A DNA stretch of 64,000 nucleotides, from NCBI RefSeq assembly GCF_048820975.1, contig NZ_JBMEUF010000001.1:744001-808000 (forward strand), written 5' to 3'. The stretch is from Glaciecola sp048820975 (lineage in GTDB: Bacteria; Pseudomonadota; Gammaproteobacteria; Enterobacterales; Alteromonadaceae). Positions 60,759-64,000 of this stretch are shown one piece after another. A model generated the notes under the pieces. It saw only the letters and a program-made list of their open reading frames with translations. It searched no databases and was not told where the DNA came from. The translations under genes and the position numbers were made by a program. The first letter of the stretch is position 1. The number at the start of each line of letters is the position of its first letter.

Positions 60759-61878
60759 TGTCATCGCATTAACTAAAAGCTTAGTATCAAAAGCATCTAT
60801 TACTCCTGAAGACGCCAATTGTCAAGTGCAAATAAAAGAACTATTGGCACCACTTGGGTTTAATAACGAAACAATGGTGTTTGAAGATACCACTAACTTG
60901 TGGGCGCGAAAAGGCAGCGAAAAACCCGTTTTTTGCTTTGCTGGCCACACTGATGTAGTGCCAACGGGCCCAGTGGACCAATGGAAGTATCCTCCTTTTG
61001 AACCCACCGAAGAAAATGGTTTTTTGTATGGTCGAGGAACGGCCGACATGAAAGCTAGTTTGGCCGCTATGCTGGTGGCAACAAAACGATTTGTACTTGA
61101 TTACCCTAATCATAAAGGCTCTATTGCTTTTTTAATTACCAGTGATGAAGAGGGACCCTTTATCAATGGTACGACTCGAGTTATTGATACGCTAGAAGCT
61201 CGAAATGAAAAAATAGATTATTGCATAGTAGGCGAGCCATCAAGTACCAGTGTGACAGGCGATGTCATTAAAAATGGTAGGCGCGGCTCTTTAACGGGTA
61301 ATTTAACGGTAAAAGGCGTACAAGGCCACGTAGCCTACCCTCACTTAGTTAAAAACCCAATACATGAACTGGCGCCTGCATTAACTGAGCTATGCACTAC
61401 CACTTGGGACGCTGGTAATGCATTTTTCCCAGCAACTAGTATGCAAGTGTCCAACATAAATGGAGGTACGGGCGCTACAAATGTGGTGCCTGGCAGCGTA
61501 AATGCGGTATTTAATTTTCGCTTCTCAACTGAAGTTACCGCTCAAGAGCTTCAAACTCGTGTGCACGCAATATTAGATAAGCACAAACTAGATTATGACT
61601 TAGACTGGATAGTGAATGGCCAACCTTTCTTAACTGCAGAGGGTGATTTAGTTAAAGCCTGTGTTGATGGCATCAAAACCGTGATGAATATTGATACTGT
61701 TTTATCAACCGCTGGCGGCACCTCAGATGGCCGCTTTATTGCACCTACTGGCGCTCAAGTAGTCGAGTTAGGGCCTGAAAATGACACTATCCACAAACTC
61801 AATGAATGTGTAAATGTTAGTAATGTGATTGCCTTAGAAAAAGTCTACTACCAAGTACTGGTTAATTTGCTCGCATGA
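60751..61878 (+). CDS. dapE: Succinyl-diaminopimelate desuccinylase
   Basis: 375 residues from TTG 60751 with AAGGAG ten bases upstream. M20 metallopeptidase motifs: CFAGHTDVVPTGP, GRGTADMKASLAA, TSDEEGPFINGT, and C-terminal STAGGTSDGRF and GPENDTIHKLNE. Hydrolyses N-succinyl-LL-DAP in lysine and cell-wall synthesis. The N-terminus VIALTKSLVSKASITPEDAN fits DapE. Confidence 0.95.
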   Translation: MSDVIALTKSLVSKASITPEDANCQVQIKELLAPLGFNNETMVFEDTTNLWARKGSEKPVFCFAGHTDVVPTGPVDQWKYPPFEPTEENGFLYGRGTADMKASLAAMLVATKRFVLDYPNHKGSIAFLITSDEEGPFINGTTRVIDTLEARNEKIDYCIVGEPSSTSVTGDVIKNGRRGSLTGNLTVKGVQGHVAYPHLVKNPIHELAPALTELCTTTWDAGNAFFPATSMQVSNINGGTGATNVVPGSVNAVFNFRFSTEVTAQELQTRVHAILDKHKLDYDLDWIVNGQPFLTAEGDLVKACVDGIKTVMNIDTVLSTAGGTSDGRFIAPTGAQVVELGPENDTIHKLNECVNVSNVIALEKVYYQVLVNLLA

Positions 61879-62555
61879 TAACACCTCATCAAGCTATGGG
61901 TTTAAGTAGTGCGCACTTAGTTGAAGTCACTGACGGGCATTTCCTTCAAGGAACCGTAAAAAGCGCATTTGAGCAAATGCAAAAGGCCGCTCTTAGGCAA
62001 AAAATAGATGTGCAAATTTGCAGTAGTTTCAGAAGTTTTGAACGCCAATTATCTATTTGGAATAGGAAATGGAAGGGCGAATTGCCGCTGTATCGCTTAA
62101 ATGGCGAAAAGTTAAATGCAAATACCTTAAGCGACGAAGAAAAAATACACGCAATTATGCTTTGGTCTGCTTTACCTGGCGCTAGTAGACATCATTGGGG
62201 AACTGACTTTGACGTTTATGACAAAGCTAATGTAGAGGCTTTACAGCATGATTTTCAGCTTATCCCCCAAGAGTATGAAGGCTCAGGGCCATGTGCTAAG
62301 TTAAGTAGTTGGCTAACTACTTATGCTAAAGACTTTGGGTTTTCCTTCCCATATGCAGAATATGTAGGTGGAGTGGCTAAAGAGCCTTGGCATTTATCAC
62401 ATACAGAATCCGCGAGCGCAATAGAAACGCAATTTAGTACAGAAAGGTTAGCTAACACGCTAAGTGAATCCACTATTTGTGGAAAAGACACTATTCTAGA
62501 AAATTTAGATAATTTGGTATATCGATACACATTTAACGAAGGGAAAAAATCATGA
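61875..62555 (+). CDS. M15-family D-Ala-D-Ala carboxypeptidase-like protein
   Basis: 226 residues; CSSFRSFERQLSIWNRKW, SRHHWGTDFDVYD (zinc ligands His and Asp) and KEPWHLSHTES (third ligand) are the VanY-type core. No signal peptide is obvious, so the site of action is unclear. ATG overlaps the dapE stop. Confidence 0.9.
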   Translation: MITPHQAMGLSSAHLVEVTDGHFLQGTVKSAFEQMQKAALRQKIDVQICSSFRSFERQLSIWNRKWKGELPLYRLNGEKLNANTLSDEEKIHAIMLWSALPGASRHHWGTDFDVYDKANVEALQHDFQLIPQEYEGSGPCAKLSSWLTTYAKDFGFSFPYAEYVGGVAKEPWHLSHTESASAIETQFSTERLANTLSESTICGKDTILENLDNLVYRYTFNEGKKS

Positions 62556-62749
62556 CCTTAAGTACCACATGGGTGGTTGTTATTATTGTAGTGGCAATTG
62601 CGGCCATAATTGGCACCATTACCGCCCTTAAGAAAAATAATAAACCCTTTGAATTTCCAGAGGGATACGAAAATCCAGCACCTTACAGCAAGGATGATGA
62701 AGCAGAAGATGCTGATAAAACCGACAAAGATAAAAGTAGTTTAATTTAG
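62552..62749 (+). CDS. DUF2897 family small membrane protein
   Basis: 65 residues: membrane helix TTWVVVIIVVAIAAIIGTIT, then an acidic tail with KPFEFPEGYENPAP. Conserved neighbour of dapE in Alteromonadales; function unknown. Overlaps the M15 gene by 4 bp and the convergent YbjQ gene by 4 bp. Confidence 0.85.
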   Translation: MTLSTTWVVVIIVVAIAAIIGTITALKKNNKPFEFPEGYENPAPYSKDDEAEDADKTDKDKSSLI

Positions 62750-63066
62750 CTAATTTTGACCGCAGTACCGCTAATACTAACCATTAGCATACTGCCATTC
62801 TGCCCTACTACTTCATAATCTAGGTCTACGCCTACTACGGCATTCGCGCCTAAAAGAAGCGCTTCTTGCTGAAGCTCGGCAAATGCAACTTTGCGAGCTT
62901 TGGTAAGCTCAGCTTCGTAAGAACCTGAGCGGCCACCCACAATATCTCGTATTGATGCGAACAAATCTTTAAACACATTTGCGCCCATAATTGCTTCACC
63001 AATTACAATTCCATAGTATTGTTCAATTGACTTACCTTCTACGCTATTCGTTGTAGTAATTAACAT
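62746..63066 (-). CDS. YbjQ/UPF0145 family protein
   Basis: 106 residues from ATG 63066 (AAAGGAG upstream): MLITTTNSVEGKSIEQYYGI, KDLFASIRDIVGGRSGSYE and LGANAVVGVDLDYEVVG are characteristic. Homo-oligomeric beta barrel; role unknown, heavy-metal binding proposed for the family. Confidence 0.93.
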   Translation of the reverse strand: MLITTTNSVEGKSIEQYYGIVIGEAIMGANVFKDLFASIRDIVGGRSGSYEAELTKARKVAFAELQQEALLLGANAVVGVDLDYEVVGQNGSMLMVSISGTAVKIS

Positions 63067-63499
63067 GTATTTCTCCTTTGTTTTCGTGCTCAATCGCTTT
63101 ACAAATACTGGCTACGCGCCCAGAAAAAATTTCGGGCGCATATGCTTTTTCTTCACCTAAGCCCCAAATAGGAGCAGGCCATGCTTCATCATACTCAAAT
63201 CTTGCCACATGGTGTATGTGCAATTGTTTCACAATGTTTCCAATGGCGGCAATATTGAGTTTATCAGGCGAAAACACCTCAGTTAAGGCTTTACTAACTA
63301 GATTAGACACCGCAAGAACTTTATACTGTTGCTGCTGACTCAACTCATACATTTCACTTATGTCGTTGATTTCCGGCACTAACAATACCCATGGGTAGCG
63401 AGCATCTTTACTTAATCGTATTTGAATGAAGTCAGCTTGGGCAATTAAAACAGAGCCATTTGCTAAGCGCTTATCAAGTTGAAAAGGTTCAAAGCTCAT
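63044..63499 (-). CDS. HIT-domain protein
   Basis: 151 residues with the HIT triad variant QLHIHHVAR near residue 93 and WVLLVPEINDISEMYELS. Nucleotide hydrolase/transferase family; substrate unknown. Overlaps both neighbours. Confidence 0.88.
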   Translation of the reverse strand: MSFEPFQLDKRLANGSVLIAQADFIQIRLSKDARYPWVLLVPEINDISEMYELSQQQQYKVLAVSNLVSKALTEVFSPDKLNIAAIGNIVKQLHIHHVARFEYDEAWPAPIWGLGEEKAYAPEIFSGRVASICKAIEHENKGEIHVNYYNE

Positions 63500-64000
63500 A
63501 AGGAATCACCGTTAAAATGGCGCGTTGGCCTATTGCTACATTTGCATTGGGGAAAACAATTGCTTCGTTATCAAACTGCGCTCGATACTCTGTTCCCGAT
63601 TCGGTAGCTAAAATATCTCCTGCTTTAAATTCGCTGAAATTAACCATATCGTCGGCGAAATTTAGCGTAAAGTCGCTCTTATGTTTATTTATAACTTGAT
63701 TAACAGTATAAATTGTTAGAGGGCACTTTTCATATTCGGGTAACGACACCTCAGCTTCGCTCAGCAATTCAACTAATTTTTGAAAAACAGCTTTAAACTT
63801 GCCCATATCATTTTGGCCAAACGGTTTAACTTTACCAAGTTCAACCGTAAAAGCATGAGCTTGGTGTTGATAAGACGAGAAATAGCTAAAAGTACCGGTT
63901 GGTGATTGCGAAAGTAAAATGGTGTTTACCTCACAAGCTGACAAGAACGCTAATTGTTCTTTACTATAGTCACGCCCGTGCAAATACGGATAAACGGCAA
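63489..64000 (-). CDS. astE: AstE/AspA-family succinylglutamate desuccinylase, N-terminus outside window
   Basis: The frame is open to the right edge (AVYPYLHGRDYSKEQLAF onward); at least 169 residues. FTVELGKVKPFG and KCPLTIYTVNQVI match the C-terminal part of AstE, a zinc enzyme that ends the arginine succinyltransferase pathway. The zinc-binding N-terminus is not visible. Symbol tentative. Confidence 0.78.
   Translation of the reverse strand, partial: AVYPYLHGRDYSKEQLAFLSACEVNTILLSQSPTGTFSYFSSYQHQAHAFTVELGKVKPFGQNDMGKFKAVFQKLVELLSEAEVSLPEYEKCPLTIYTVNQVINKHKSDFTLNFADDMVNFSEFKAGDILATESGTEYRAQFDNEAIVFPNANVAIGQRAILTVIPYEL

Overview
The window is a chromosomal segment of a marine gammaproteobacterium, most likely an Alteromonadales (Alteromonas/Paraglaciecola-like). 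This is inferred from protein style, moderate-to-low GC, the thrS-infC-rpmI-rplT order and the yffB-dapE-M15 peptidase-DUF2897 order; there is no 16S gene to confirm it. No CRISPR array, rRNA or insertion sequence was seen.

Layout. (1) 1-10.24 kb, host: a partial formate/nitrite transporter; the translation operon thrS-infC-rpmI-rplT with an AUU start on infC and a tRNA-Thr-like operator hairpin before thrS; a lipoprotein; a small sugar-acid catabolic cluster (class II aldolase, enolase-superfamily dehydratase, lactonase-type amidohydrolase, SDR dehydrogenase); and a PspB-like small membrane protein. (2) 10.25-49.49 kb, a ~39 kb siphovirus-type prophage. Its leftward arm runs from a Cro-like gene through replication, recombination, methylation, a Q-like regulator, lysis, terminase, HK97-type head and lambda-like tail genes to a 1538-residue fibre. 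Its rightward arm holds the repressor with lysogenic cargo, then an antirepressor/SSB/exonuclease/methylase operon, excisionase and integrase. (3) 49.49-58.67 kb, a second, ~9.2 kb element in tandem: integrase, small regulators, a replication-like gene beside four 22-bp iterons, a prohead-protease/major-capsid fusion, a lambda-type cosQ-like sequence and a SIR2-domain protein. It has no terminase, portal or tail gene and looks like a capsid-encoding phage satellite. (4) 58.67-64 kb, host: an intact tRNA-Val(GAC), a patatin-like phospholipase, yffB, dapE, an M15 peptidase, DUF2897, YbjQ, HIT and the start of an astE-like gene.

How it fits together. Both elements use the 3' end of tRNA-Val(GAC): a diverged 3' half lies at 10245, a near-identical one at 49491 and the complete gene at 58666. 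The prophage's two lytic arms appear to share one repressor operator (38587 and 41480). The prophage lysis operon is preceded by a 22-bp sequence and an early terminator, and an identical 22-bp sequence plus a similar terminator recurs in the satellite upstream of its capsid gene, in the orientation that would drive it. With the shared att site, this suggests the satellite listens to the late-gene regulator of this phage or a relative. The satellite's own capsid, iteron origin, cos-like site and SIR2 cargo make it the most interesting object here.
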